64,000 bases of DNA, taken from NCBI RefSeq assembly GCF_009498275.1, contig NZ_CP045643.1:5456001-5520000 (forward strand), read 5' to 3'. Below are positions 43,857 through 52,869 of this stretch, in pieces (positions within the stretch are counted from its first letter, which is position 1; the number at the start of each line of letters is the position of its first letter). The translations under genes were made by a program, and so were the position numbers. The stretch is from Streptomyces fagopyri (GTDB lineage: Bacteria; Actinomycetota; Actinomycetes; Streptomycetales; Streptomycetaceae). The notes beneath the pieces are model-generated. The model searched no databases, was not told the DNA's origin, and saw only the letters and a list, made by a program, of their open reading frames with translations.

Positions 43857-44061
43857 CACGGCTCCATGGGCACTCGGGGTGGACGGGCGGGACTGCTTGG
43901 GAAGTTACCCGTCCGTACCGGCCAGGTCACCGCTCCGGTCGTGTGACTCCGGCCGCACTTTTCTAAGCGCTTGCTTTTTCTGGCGGACCTTCCTCGCCCC
44001 CGCCGCCCCTGCCCGACCCGTCCCGTACCCGGGGGCGGCAGCACCCAGGGGACGGGCCGGC

Positions 44062-45081
44062 TCAGGCCGAGGGCGTCGGCGCGGGGTCCGTGGCGGGGAC
44101 CCGCCGGCGCCGGCGGCGTTTGAGGAGGGCCCATGGTCCGCGCGGCCCCGTGGGCATGGCCGCCGTGACCTCCGTACCGGCCTCGGACGCCGCCTCCGCG
44201 GCCGCCCGCGCCACCGGCAGGAACCCTTCGCGGCGGGAGACGTCCGGCCGTTCCTCCTCGGCCGGCCACAGGCCGAGCGCCGCGCACACCGTGGGCAGTA
44301 CCGCCATCGCCGCGGTCGCGTACCCCTCGGCGGAAGGGTGGTAGTTGTCGGGACCGAAGAGCTCGCGCGGGTTCGCCTCGAACTCGGGGCCCAGCAGATC
44401 ACCCAGTGACACCGTCCGCCCGCCCTGCTCGACCGTCCCGATGGTCTGCGCGGCGGCGAGCTGCCGGGAGGCCCGTCGGGCCAGCCAGCGCAGCGGCTGC
44501 TGGACCTGCTCGACGGTGCCCAGGTCGGGACAGGTGCCGACCACGACCTCGGCGCCGGCGGTGCGCAGCCGGCGTACCGCCGCGGACAGGTGACGCACGG
44601 ATCGCGTCGGCGGCATCCGGTGGGTGACGTCGTTCGCGCCGATCATGATCACGCAGATGTCGGGCACCCGCGCGGTGTCCGTGAGGGCGAGCGCCACCTG
44701 CCGGTCGAGGTCGTCGGACTGGGCGCCCGGCAGCGCGACGTTGCAGAGCTCGACAGGGCGTTCGGCCACCGCCGCGAGCCCGGAGGCCAGCAGCGCGCCG
44801 GGTGTCTGGCGGGGCCGGTGCACTCCCTGCCCCGCCGCGGTGGAGTCACCGAGCATCGCGAGCCGCAGCGGCGGGCCGTCCTGCGTCGCGTACGCGTACC
44901 CGTACAGACCGTTCGCGCGGGGCGCCTGACCGTGCCCGTTGCCCACATGGCGCTTCGCCAGCTGCACCTCGGCCAGGACGACACCGATCGCGGCGGCGCC
45001 CACCAGACCGATCCCGCCGCCGCCGTACGCCGCGCCCGCCGCGATCCGCCGTGCCACCCTCGCCCTCGACAAGCTCGTCAT
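44062..45081 (-). CDS. SGNH/GDSL-type esterase, membrane-anchored
   Basis: 339 residues. One N-terminal hydrophobic helix (GLVGAAAIGVVLAEVQLA). SGNH blocks: catalytic Ser in LAMLGDSTAAGQGV, Gly in NVALPGAQSDDL, Asn in VIMIGANDVTHRM, and Asp-x-x-His in GPDNYHPSAEGYATAA. The C-terminal ~60 residues are a basic Ala/Pro/Arg tail. Probably an extracytoplasmic esterase or lipase anchored by its N-terminal helix. GAGGAGGT lies about 11 bases before the ATG. Confidence 0.9.
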   Translation of the reverse strand: MTSLSRARVARRIAAGAAYGGGGIGLVGAAAIGVVLAEVQLAKRHVGNGHGQAPRANGLYGYAYATQDGPPLRLAMLGDSTAAGQGVHRPRQTPGALLASGLAAVAERPVELCNVALPGAQSDDLDRQVALALTDTARVPDICVIMIGANDVTHRMPPTRSVRHLSAAVRRLRTAGAEVVVGTCPDLGTVEQVQQPLRWLARRASRQLAAAQTIGTVEQGGRTVSLGDLLGPEFEANPRELFGPDNYHPSAEGYATAAMAVLPTVCAALGLWPAEEERPDVSRREGFLPVARAAAEAASEAGTEVTAAMPTGPRGPWALLKRRRRRRVPATDPAPTPSA

Positions 45082-45177
45082 GCGTCGCCGCCACCTCCTC
45101 GTAGCCGTACAACCACTGCTTGCCCCGTGGAACGGGTCGGCCAATCTCAACGACACGTGAACGCCCACGTGGGGCCT

Positions 45178-45183
45178 TAGGCT
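45178..45183 (+). promoter_or_regulatory. -10 box TAGGCT of the CBS gene
   Basis: TAGGCT lies 41 bases before the GTG start, implying a leader of about 34 nucleotides with a GGAG ribosome site. Confidence 0.5.
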
Positions 45184-45223
45184 GACGGGACCATCCCTTT
45201 AGAACGCAGCTCCGGAGACAACG

Positions 45224-46618
45224 GTGCAATTCCACGACTCGATGATCAGTCTCGTCGGCAACACCCCGCTGGTGAGGCTCAACAACGTGACCGCGGGCAT
45301 CCAGGCGACCGTCCTGGCGAAGGTTGAGTACTTCAACCCGGGCGGATCCGTCAAGGACCGCATCGCCCTGCGCATGATCGAGGCCGCGGAGGAGAGCGGC
45401 GCCCTCAAGCCCGGCGGCACGATCGTCGAGCCCACCAGCGGAAACACCGGGGTCGGACTGGCGATCGTGGCCCAGCAGAAGGGCTACAAGTGCATCTTCG
45501 TCTGCCCTGACAAGGTCTCCACCGACAAGATCAACGTGCTGCGGGCGTACGGCGCCGAGGTCGTCGTCTGCCCGACGGCCGTCGACCCGGAGCACCCGGA
45601 TTCGTACTACAACGTGTCCGACCGGCTCGTCCGTGAGACGCCCGGCGCCTGGAAGCCGGACCAGTACTCCAACCCGCACAACCCGCTCTCGCACTATCAC
45701 TCCACCGGCCCCGAGCTGTGGGAGCAGACGGACGGGCGGATCACCCATTTCGTCGCGGGCGTGGGCACCGGCGGGACGATCTCCGGCACCGGGCGGTACC
45801 TGAAGGACGCGAGCGACGGCAAGGTGCAGGTCGTCGGCGCCGACCCCGAGGGGTCCGTGTACTCGGGCGGCTCCGGGCGGCCGTACCTCGTCGAGGGCGT
45901 CGGTGAGGACTTCTGGCCGACGGCGTACGACCGGACGGTCGCGGACGAGATCGTCGCCGTGTCCGACAAGGACTCCTTCCAGATGACGCGGCGGCTCGCG
46001 AAGGAGGAGGGCCTGCTCGTGGGCGGGTCCTGCGGCATGGCCGTGGTGGCCGCGCTGCGCGTGGCCGAGCGGCTCGGACCCGACGACGTCGTGGTCGTCC
46101 TGCTGCCCGACAGCGGGCGCGGCTACCTCAGCAAGATCTTCAACGACGAGTGGATGGCGGACTACGGGTTCCTGGAGGACACGGGCCCGAGCGCGCGGGT
46201 CTGCGACGTGCTGAGCGACAAGGCGGGCGGCACCATCCCCTCGCTCGTCCACATGCACCCGGACGAGACGGTCGGCGAGGCCATCGAGGTGCTGCGTGAG
46301 TACGGCGTCTCGCAGATGCCGATCGTCAAGCCGGGCGCCGGCCACCCGGACGTGATGGCCGCCGAGGTCGTCGGGTCCGTGGTCGAACGCGAGCTGCTCG
46401 ACGCGCTGTTCACCCAGCGCGCCTCGCTGCAGGACCCGCTGGAGAAGCACATGTCGGCGCCTCTGCCGCAGGTCGGCTCCGGTGAGCCGGTCGGCGACCT
46501 GATGTCCGTGCTCGGCACCGCCGACGCCGCCATCGTGCTGGTCGAGGGCAAGCCCACCGGCGTGGTCAGCCGCCAGGACCTGCTGTCCTTCCTCGCCAAG
46601 GGCGGCGCCCGACAGTAG
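45224..46618 (+). CDS. cystathionine beta-synthase
   Basis: 464 residues. The PLP fold (1-320) has Lys44 in PGGSVKDRIALR, phosphate and cofactor loops TSGNTGVGLA and GVGTGGTISG, and LPDSGRGYLSKIFNDEWM. A C-terminal pair of CBS domains (about 340-460: VHMHPDETVGEAIEVLREYG, VLVEGKPTGVVSRQDLLSFL) is the usual regulatory module in actinobacterial enzymes. It condenses serine and homocysteine to cystathionine in reverse transsulfuration. Cysteine dioxygenase is encoded 1.1 kb downstream on the other strand, suggesting a sulfur-amino-acid neighbourhood. Confidence 0.93.
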   Translation: MQFHDSMISLVGNTPLVRLNNVTAGIQATVLAKVEYFNPGGSVKDRIALRMIEAAEESGALKPGGTIVEPTSGNTGVGLAIVAQQKGYKCIFVCPDKVSTDKINVLRAYGAEVVVCPTAVDPEHPDSYYNVSDRLVRETPGAWKPDQYSNPHNPLSHYHSTGPELWEQTDGRITHFVAGVGTGGTISGTGRYLKDASDGKVQVVGADPEGSVYSGGSGRPYLVEGVGEDFWPTAYDRTVADEIVAVSDKDSFQMTRRLAKEEGLLVGGSCGMAVVAALRVAERLGPDDVVVVLLPDSGRGYLSKIFNDEWMADYGFLEDTGPSARVCDVLSDKAGGTIPSLVHMHPDETVGEAIEVLREYGVSQMPIVKPGAGHPDVMAAEVVGSVVERELLDALFTQRASLQDPLEKHMSAPLPQVGSGEPVGDLMSVLGTADAAIVLVEGKPTGVVSRQDLLSFLAKGGARQ

Positions 46619-47129
46619 GGACGGTCCGGAGCGCCCGGCCTGGGCGACAACGCCCCGGCCGGAAGGGTTTCCGCAGGTGACCGGGGGGAAATCTCCGGAA
46701 GTTCCCCTCCTGGGAGGGATCTTCCGGTCTTTCCCCGAGGACTTCGCGGAAGTGGTACGAGCGTGTCACGTCCGCGCAGCACCCGCTTAACACACGTCCG
46801 GCACATTGGTGGATGTCGGCAGGGCGGGAGCGGCTCCCCGCCCCGGCCGGCACCAAAACGGCGCCAAGGACCTCCGGAGCGGCTCCCGGACCTCCATGGA
46901 CGCCAAGGACGCGCAAGCCCGGCCCTGACCCGGCCCGCGTCCCTCGCGGGGACCGCCGTCGTCCCGCCCCCCGGCAACGGGGGTGCGGCGGTCCCCGCGC
47001 AATACGTCGGAAGGGCCCGGCACCCCCGAGGGTGCCGGGCCCTTCCGTTTCCTCCGCCTCGCCGTTTCCTCGTGTGCCCGTGTGCCCGGGGCAGGACCCG
47101 TTCCTCGTGTCCGGTGCCCCTCGCCCGGG
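46619..47129. other. intergenic region between convergent genes
   Basis: 511 bases. Apart from the terminator at 47008-47047, I see only local GGAAG/CTTCC symmetries near 46670-46760. No protein or RNA gene can be supported. Confidence 0.5.
47008..47047. terminator. 18-bp hairpin between convergent genes
   Basis: CGGAAGGGCCCGGCACCC (47008-47025) pairs perfectly with 47030-47047, loop CCGA. TTTCC follows on the plus strand. Confidence 0.9.
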
Positions 47130-47561
47130 TCAGTCCTCCCAGTCCGACGTCTCCTTGCGGCGGCGGCCGAAGAAGCCCGGGGAGACACGCGCGGCCTGCA
47201 CCACGTTGACCCCCACGATGCCGATCCAGGCGACGAGCAGTCCGGGCAGGTGGGCGATCCCGCCGCCGATCGCGGACAGCGGGACCGCCAGGACCAGCGA
47301 GACGATGCCGAAGCCGAAGCGTTCGCCCCACGAATCGGTCCCCTGTGGTGAGCGCGCGCCGCGGGCCACCACCATCTGCTGCTCGGCGAGCTGTCGCCGC
47401 ACCCTTCGGTCGACCGCCCCGTCGAGTCGCTGCTCGACCTTCTCCAGGAAGGAGTCGACGAGCGCGGATTCGTACTCGTCGCCCAACTCCCTGCGCGCGT
47501 GCAGAGTGGCGTCGAGTTCCTTCTTCAGTTCGGCGTCGCCGCCCGCTTCCCTACCGGTCAT
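47130..47561 (-). CDS. small membrane protein, 2TM-like, unknown function
   Basis: 143 residues. The N-terminal half is hydrophilic and helical (AELKKELDATLHARRELGDE, VDSFLEKVEQRLDGAVDRRV). Two helices follow (FGIVSLVLAVPLSAIGGG and LPGLLVAWIGIVGVNVVQAA), then a basic tail. This is a common Streptomyces membrane-protein layout. The ATG at 47561 lies 7 bases downstream of a TACCGT -10 box on the minus strand, with no ribosome site, so the transcript is probably leaderless. Confidence 0.8.
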   Translation of the reverse strand: MTGREAGGDAELKKELDATLHARRELGDEYESALVDSFLEKVEQRLDGAVDRRVRRQLAEQQMVVARGARSPQGTDSWGERFGFGIVSLVLAVPLSAIGGGIAHLPGLLVAWIGIVGVNVVQAARVSPGFFGRRRKETSDWED

Positions 47562-47685
47562 GGTGTTCACGGTAGGGAGCGGAAGCCCCCGTGGCACTGG
47601 GGATAGCCCCCCTCTTGGGGAGGGGCCGCACCCCCGTACGGGGTGATCCCGGGCGATCCCGGTCGGCTCCGCGCCGGTTGCCCGT

Positions 47686-48186
47686 TCAGGCGGCGGGAAG
47701 GTCCAGCGGGCGCAGCTCGTCCGCGTACGAGACGGAGATCCGGCGCATCAGACCGTCCTCGGTGATGTCGTACTGGCCCAGCCGCCACAGGGGCGGCGAG
47801 TACGCGTGCAGCGAGACCGCGTCGTCGGTGGCGCCGGTGAGGCGGTGGATGTGCTCGGGGCCGAAGCAGAAGGACTCGCCCGCGCCGACCGTGACGGACG
47901 GATGGCTGCCGCCTATGCGCGGGTTGGTCTCGTTCAGCCCGCCCTGGACGACGGCGACGGCGCCCGAGGAGATGTCGTGGTCGTGCCACCCGGTGTCGTT
48001 CTGCCGGGTCCAGCACAGCAGCCAGACGTCGACGTACTCGTCGCGGTACAGCGAGGCGTAGTGCCGCTCCTCGTCGGAGAACGCGACCTGTTCGCGCCAG
48101 CGGTCGGGGCGGGTCGCGAGATCGTCGACGAGGGCCTGGAGTTCGCGCTTGTCGAGCGTGCGGTCCGGCAGGGCCTGGTACGTCAT
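47686..48186 (-). CDS. cysteine dioxygenase-like cupin
   Basis: 166 residues. The non-heme iron site His68/His70 lies in GWHDHDISSGAV and His114 in EHIHRL, matching the 3-His site of cysteine dioxygenase. Gly75 stands where the mammalian crosslink Cys would be, as in bacterial enzymes, and Tyr129 in HAYSPPL matches the active-site Tyr. It oxidises cysteine (or another thiol) to a sulfinate. Its ATG overlaps the stop of the amidohydrolase gene upstream by four bases, so the two are co-translated. Confidence 0.9.
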   Translation of the reverse strand: MTYQALPDRTLDKRELQALVDDLATRPDRWREQVAFSDEERHYASLYRDEYVDVWLLCWTRQNDTGWHDHDISSGAVAVVQGGLNETNPRIGGSHPSVTVGAGESFCFGPEHIHRLTGATDDAVSLHAYSPPLWRLGQYDITEDGLMRRISVSYADELRPLDLPAA

Positions 48187-49076
48187 GGGGTGGCTCCCTT
48201 CAGCATGCGGTCGGGGTTGGCGGTGCGCAGGGCGTGGACGGCGGCGTCCGCGCCGAGGTCGGGGACGACGGGGGTCGCGTAGGGGCGGTCGCTGCCGCTG
48301 ACGACCACGTCGATGCCGACGGCCCGGACGAGCGCGTCCACCGCGCGGGTTCCGTAGGAGGAGGTCTCGTAGAAGACGTCGAAGTCGATCTCGCCGCGCC
48401 CGCCGCCGCGGGCCGCGAGCCGCTCGCCGTGCAGCGGGGCGAGGCCCGCGAGGGCGGCGAAGCAGACACGCAGCCGGGGGTGGCGGGCGCGGCCGAAGGC
48501 GCGGAAGGCGAACCAGGCCGCGTGCATCTGGTGGAGGTAGGGCACCAGCGCCGGCCACCAGGGCGGGGCGTGCGGGGTCGGTGGCGCCGCGCCCGGGTGC
48601 ACGAACAGCGGTTTGTCCTCGCGGGCCAGGACGTCGAGGAGCGGTGCGTGGCGCTCCCAGCCGGCCGCGTCCAGCAGTGCGGTGGCGGGGAGTTGGAGGC
48701 CGGCGCAGCCGCGGCGGAGTTCCCGTTCGACCGCCTCGGGGTCAGGCGCGGACAGACAGGGGGAGGCCCAGACGCCGAAGGGTGCGGGGAGGGCGAGCGC
48801 GCCGTCGTGGAAGGCGGCGAGCAGGGGCGCGGCGTCGGCGGGAGGCAGGAACTCGATGCCGAGAGGGCTGGAGAGGGAGACCAGGGCCAGGTCGAGGCCG
48901 TCGGCGTGGGCGAGCGCGGTACGGGCGGTGAGGTCGTGGTCGGCCGGGTCGACCTCGTAGGGCGGTTCGCCCGTCAGATGCAGGGTCCAGCCGTCGAGGC
49001 GCGGGGGTGCGGTGCGGGCGCGCAGCAGCTCGGTGAACGCGGGCGGCCATATGTGCTGGTGGACGTCGGTGGGCAC
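48183..49076 (-). CDS. amidohydrolase-family protein (PF04909 type)
   Basis: 297 residues. The first metal motif is DVHQHIWP. LFVHPGAAPP supplies the next His. IDFDVFYETSSYG and VVSGSDRPYATP with the catalytic Asp resemble ACMSD/amidohydrolase-2 proteins. The substrate is unknown; coupling to a cysteine dioxygenase suggests a small thiol-derived or carboxylated compound. GTG start at 49076. Likely repressed by the divergent LacI protein through the operators at 49162-49201. Confidence 0.85.
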   Translation of the reverse strand: MPTDVHQHIWPPAFTELLRARTAPPRLDGWTLHLTGEPPYEVDPADHDLTARTALAHADGLDLALVSLSSPLGIEFLPPADAAPLLAAFHDGALALPAPFGVWASPCLSAPDPEAVERELRRGCAGLQLPATALLDAAGWERHAPLLDVLAREDKPLFVHPGAAPPTPHAPPWWPALVPYLHQMHAAWFAFRAFGRARHPRLRVCFAALAGLAPLHGERLAARGGGRGEIDFDVFYETSSYGTRAVDALVRAVGIDVVVSGSDRPYATPVVPDLGADAAVHALRTANPDRMLKGATP

Positions 49077-49161
49077 GCGGCGGTCCTTGGAAGGAGTCCT
49101 GGAGGAGGGGCGGGAGGGGCAAGGCGCGGGCGTGGCTCGGGAAGAGGTGGGTCCGAGTCAA

Positions 49162-49201
49162 GTTAACCGCTTCACTTATGCGCTTAACTTAAGCGGTTAA
49201 C
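49162..49201. promoter_or_regulatory. overlapping LacI-type operators in divergent promoter
   Basis: CGCTTAACTTAAGCG (49181-49195) is a perfect 15-base palindrome. CGCTTCACTTATGCG (49168-49182) is a degenerate copy shifted by 13 bases, overlapping by two. The pair sits inside a larger inverted repeat GTTAACCGCTT (49162-49172) / AAGCGGTTAAC (49191-49201). The whole lies between the amidohydrolase and lacI-type genes. Confidence 0.8.
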
Positions 49202-49259
49202 AAGGTGTCGTGTCAAGCATGCGCCCGCGGCGCGGACGCCTCCCGGTAGGCTTTCCGGC

Positions 49260-50264
49260 ATGGCCAGGCCCAATAAGCGCACCACCCTCCGGGAGGTGGC
49301 CGAGGCCACGGGTCTCTCCACCGCCGCCGTCTCCTACGCCCTGCGCGGCAAGCACGTCTCGAAGGAGACCGAGGAGCGGGTGCGCAAGGCCGCGGCCGAG
49401 CTCGGTTACGAGGCGGATCCCATCGCCCGCGCGCTGGCCAGCGGTCGTACCAGCATGGTCGGCGTCCTCGCGGGGGACCTTCAGGACCTGTGGCAGCAGC
49501 AGCTGATGGCGGCGATCGGCCGGGAGTTGCTGGCCGGTGACCGTTACGCGCTGATCCTGGACGCCGGCGGGGATCCCGACCGCGAGCTGGTGCTCGCCAA
49601 GCAGTTGCGTGACCAGCGGGTGGACGCGCTGCTGGTGTCGCCGGTGAACCCCTCGGCCGAGGGGTGGGCGGCGATCGCCGACGCGTTGCCGGTGGTGGCC
49701 GTCGGGGACTCGCTCAGCGCGGCCCGTACGGCGGGGCAGGTCATCTTCGACAACCGGGCCGGTATCGACGCCGTGCTGGAGTATCTGCACGGTCTCGGCC
49801 ACCGCCGGGTGACGGTGCTGACGCCGACCCGGCCGAGCACGCCGGACCGGCCCGCCGACGTGTATGTGGGCGAGGCGGCCGAGCGGCTCGGGTTGCGGGC
49901 CGAACTGGTGCCGTGTGCGCAGGAGTTGGGGGAGGCGACGGTGGTGGCGCGCCGGCTGCTGGACGGGCCCCGGCCCGCGACCGCCGTGTTCTGCTTCTCC
50001 GACTCGCTGGCCTACGGGGTGTACGCGGCGGCGGCCGAGGCCTCGCTGGTGGTCGGGCGGGACGTGTCCGTGGTGGGGTTCGACGACCATCCCGTCTCGC
50101 GGGTGCTCACGCCGCCGTTGACCACGGTGGACTGGGGGTTGTCGGAGATCGCCGCGGAGGCTGCGAGGTTGACCGTCGCGGCGATCGAGGGGAAGCGGGT
50201 GCGGAGGAAGAGGATTCTCTGTGCGCCTCGGATGAGTGAACGGGGGTCGGCCGTACGGGTGTAG
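49260..50264 (+). CDS. LacI/GalR-family transcriptional regulator
   Basis: 334 residues. The DNA-binding domain TTLREVAEATGLSTAAVSYA with hinge helix PIARALASGRT is intact. The periplasmic-binding-like effector domain follows (MVGVLAGDLQDLWQQQLMAA; VVGFDDHPVSRVLTPPLTTV). TAGGCT (49247-49252) lies 7 bases before the ATG, so the mRNA should be leaderless. It is divergent from the amidohydrolase-cysteine dioxygenase operon and probably represses it and itself. The effector is unknown. Confidence 0.93.
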   Translation: MARPNKRTTLREVAEATGLSTAAVSYALRGKHVSKETEERVRKAAAELGYEADPIARALASGRTSMVGVLAGDLQDLWQQQLMAAIGRELLAGDRYALILDAGGDPDRELVLAKQLRDQRVDALLVSPVNPSAEGWAAIADALPVVAVGDSLSAARTAGQVIFDNRAGIDAVLEYLHGLGHRRVTVLTPTRPSTPDRPADVYVGEAAERLGLRAELVPCAQELGEATVVARRLLDGPRPATAVFCFSDSLAYGVYAAAAEASLVVGRDVSVVGFDDHPVSRVLTPPLTTVDWGLSEIAAEAARLTVAAIEGKRVRRKRILCAPRMSERGSAVRV

Positions 50265-50604
50265 TCCCACGGGGGTTTTCTCGCCCCCGCCGCCCCTACC
50301 CTCCCCCAAGCTCTCGGCTTCGCTCGAGCAGGGGGGACCCCCATCGTCCCGTACCTGAGGGCTCCGCCCCCAGCCCCCCGCCAGGGGGCGCTGCGCCCCC
50401 TGGACCCCGCCATCGCCCGAAGGGCTCGTCCTCAAGCGCCGGACGGGCTGAAAATCTCCAGCCCAGGCCCGCACCACCAAGCCCGTCCGGCGCAGGGCAC
50501 TCAAGGCCGACGCGGGGGTCTGGGGGCGGCAGCCTCCAGGGCGGGGAAGGGTCGGTCAGGGGCGACGGGGGCGACGGGGGCGACGGGGGCGAAAAAAGGG
50601 CCGG
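50265..50604. repeat. intergenic repeat cluster, copy C
   Basis: 340 bases, convergent intergenic. Segments 50425-50450 and 50481-50492 carry GCCGGACGGGCTG-type units as in copies A and B, here with flanks mostly in the opposite orientation. A separate hairpin element (near 50305-50335, GGCTTCGCTCGAGC) and a 9-base tandem GGGGCGACG ending in an A-run (50559-50597) are also present. Confidence 0.75.
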
Positions 50605-51537
50605 TCAGCTCAGTTTCTTGGATTTCAGCCATGCGTCCGCGACCTCGTCCGGGTCCTTCTTCTCCTTGTCCACCAGGCGGTTGAGCGTGGTCAGCTCCTC
50701 GGAGGTGAGGACGTTGCCGAGGGACGCCAGCGCCTTGCGGACCTTGGCGTCGGCCTTGCGGGAGGCGATGAGCGGGACGATGTGCTGGGACGGGATCAGG
50801 TTCAGCGGGTCGGTGAGGACGACCCAGCCGTTCTCGATGACGTCCACGTCCGTGGTGAAGACGTTCGCGACGTCGATGTCCCCCTTCTTCAGGGCGCCCT
50901 TGACCAGCGGCCCGGAGGAGTCGAGGGACTTGAACTCCTTGAACTCGACGCCGTAGCGGTCCTTGAGGCCCACCGCGCCGACGACCCGCTTCTTCATCTC
51001 GGCCGCGGCGCCCAGGACCAGCTTCCCGTTGGCCTTGCGCAGGTCGGCGAGGCTCTTCAGACCGTACTTGTCGGCGGTCTCCCGGGTGACCGCGAAACTG
51101 TCGCGGTCCTCGGCCGCCGCGTACGGCAGGACCTCCAGGCCGGCGGGCAGCACGGTCGTCAGCGTGTTCTGCATGGCGCCGGCCTCGGTGTCCGTGGCCT
51201 TCTGGTCCAGGTAGAGGAGCAGGCTGCCCTGGTACTCGGGGAGCAGGTCGATGTCGCCGCCCTCCAGCGCGGGCACGACGATCTCGCGCGAGCCCAGGTT
51301 GGGGCGGACCTTCGCGCTGATGCCCGCGGCCGAGAGGACACCCGCGTACAGGTAGCCGAGGATCTGGTTCTCGGTGAAGTTGGCGGTGCCGATGGTCAGG
51401 CCGCCCGCGCTGGATCCGGAGCCGCCGCCGCTGCCGCCGCCCGGGTTGTCGAGCGAGGTGATGCCGCTGCCGCAGGCGGCCAGGGCGGGGACGGAGGCCG
51501 CGGCGAACAGGCCCCCGAGCAGAGTCCTACGGTTCAT
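50605..51537 (-). CDS. osmoprotectant ABC transporter substrate-binding lipoprotein (OpuCC/ProX type)
   Basis: 310 residues. Signal peptide with lipobox ALAAC; Gly/Ser linker; OpuAC-type domain starting LTIGTANFTENQILGYLYAG. LPEYQGSLLLYLDQKA contributes to the quaternary-amine site. FTTDVDVIENGWVVLTDPLN and the closing PDEVADAWLKSKKLS are typical. It binds glycine betaine, carnitine or choline outside the cell. Last gene of the four-gene operon. Confidence 0.92.
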   Translation of the reverse strand: MNRRTLLGGLFAAASVPALAACGSGITSLDNPGGGSGGGSGSSAGGLTIGTANFTENQILGYLYAGVLSAAGISAKVRPNLGSREIVVPALEGGDIDLLPEYQGSLLLYLDQKATDTEAGAMQNTLTTVLPAGLEVLPYAAAEDRDSFAVTRETADKYGLKSLADLRKANGKLVLGAAAEMKKRVVGAVGLKDRYGVEFKEFKSLDSSGPLVKGALKKGDIDVANVFTTDVDVIENGWVVLTDPLNLIPSQHIVPLIASRKADAKVRKALASLGNVLTSEELTTLNRLVDKEKKDPDEVADAWLKSKKLS

Positions 51538-51551
51538 GGTTCTTCGGCTCC

Positions 51552-52226
51552 TCAGTGGGCGGCGGCGGTACGGAGATGACGGAAGAGGTAGCGCTGGAGT
51601 CCGGCCAGCGCGAGGTCGAGCACCACGGCGACGACCGCCACCAGGACCGCGCCGCCGAGGACCTGGACGAGGTCGCGCTGCGCCAGGCCGTCGAAGACGT
51701 ACCGGCCCAGGCCGCCGAAGCTGACGTACGCGGCGATCGTGGCGGTGGACACCACCTGGATGAGGGAGAGACGCAGGCCCGTCATGATCAGGGGGAGGGC
51801 CAGCGGGATCTCCACCTGGAAGAGGACCTGGTGACCGCGCATGCCCTGGCCGCGGGCCGCGTCCTTGACCTCCGGGTCGACGGCGCTCATGCCCGCGTAG
51901 GTGTTGGTGACGATGGCCGGTACGGCGAGGACGACCAGGGCCACGTACACCGACCACAGCGACAGGCCGCTGATCAGGAAGACCAGGACGACCAGGCCCA
52001 CGGTGGGCAGCGCGCGGCCGAAGGAGGACAGGTTGATGGCGAGGAACGCGCCCCTGCCGGTGTGACCGATCAGCAGCCCGAGCGGCAGCGCGATCGCGGC
52101 CGCGATGAGCGTGGCGAACAGGGAGTACTCCAGGTGCTCGGCGATCCGGTGCGCGATGCCGTCGGTGCCGGCCCACTGGTCGCCGCTGACCAGCCACTTG
52201 GCGAGGTTCTCGAAGAGTTCGTACAT
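51552..52226 (-). CDS. osmoprotectant ABC transporter permease (OpuCD type)
   Basis: 224 residues, six-helix binding-protein-dependent permease. Helices begin at LFATLIAAAIALPLGLLIG. The coupling loop MSAVDPEVKDAARGQGMRGH carries the EAA motif that contacts the ATPase. Ends 14 bases before the binding-protein gene, and starts one base after the other permease stops. Confidence 0.93.
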   Translation of the reverse strand: MYELFENLAKWLVSGDQWAGTDGIAHRIAEHLEYSLFATLIAAAIALPLGLLIGHTGRGAFLAINLSSFGRALPTVGLVVLVFLISGLSLWSVYVALVVLAVPAIVTNTYAGMSAVDPEVKDAARGQGMRGHQVLFQVEIPLALPLIMTGLRLSLIQVVSTATIAAYVSFGGLGRYVFDGLAQRDLVQVLGGAVLVAVVAVVLDLALAGLQRYLFRHLRTAAAH

Positions 52227-52227
52227 G

Positions 52228-52869
52228 TCAGGCTCGCCGCCTCGTCCAGGGGGTGAGTACGTACTGGACCGCGACCAGCAGCGCGTCCGCGACCAGGGCC
52301 AGCAGCAGGGTCAGCACGACGCCGACGATCACCGGCGTCGGGAAGTTGCGCTGGAAGCCGTCCGTGAAGAGCTGGCCGAGTCCGCCGTCGCCGATGTAGG
52401 TGGCGACGGAGACCAGGGAGATCGACATCACCGTCGCGATGCGGACGCCCGCCATGATCACCGGGAGGGCGAGCGGGAGTTCGACGGTGAGGAGGGTGCG
52501 CAGCGGGCGGGTGCCCATGGCCTTCGCGGCCTCCTTGGTCTTCACGGGGACCGAGTCGAGTCCTTCGACGGTGTTCCGCAGCAGGACGACGAGGGAGTAG
52601 ACCGTCAGGCCGATGACCGTGGTGGTGCGGGTCAGGCCGCTCACCGGGAGCAGGAGGACGAAGATCGCGATCGAGGGGATCGTGAAGAGGACGTTCGAGA
52701 GGCCGAGGAGCACCCCGCGCAGGGCGCGCACCCGGTGGGCCACGACGGCCAGCGGGAGGGAGATCAGCAGTCCGAGGAAGACGGCGGAGAGTGCGGCCTG
52801 CAGGTGCGAGAGGGTCAGGGAGGCCAGGTCGTCGGTGTGGTCGCCCAGCCAGGACCAGTCGATGGTCAT
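52228..52869 (-). CDS. osmoprotectant ABC transporter permease (OpuCB type)
   Basis: 213 residues. Membrane helices from AALSAVFLGLLISLPLAVVA; EAA loop TVEGLDSVPVKTKEAAKAMG, ending with the typical GLGQLFTDGF and LLALVADALLVAVQYVL. Overlaps the ATPase gene by four bases (ATGA). Forms a heterodimer with the second permease. Confidence 0.93.
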   Translation of the reverse strand: MTIDWSWLGDHTDDLASLTLSHLQAALSAVFLGLLISLPLAVVAHRVRALRGVLLGLSNVLFTIPSIAIFVLLLPVSGLTRTTTVIGLTVYSLVVLLRNTVEGLDSVPVKTKEAAKAMGTRPLRTLLTVELPLALPVIMAGVRIATVMSISLVSVATYIGDGGLGQLFTDGFQRNFPTPVIVGVVLTLLLALVADALLVAVQYVLTPWTRRRA

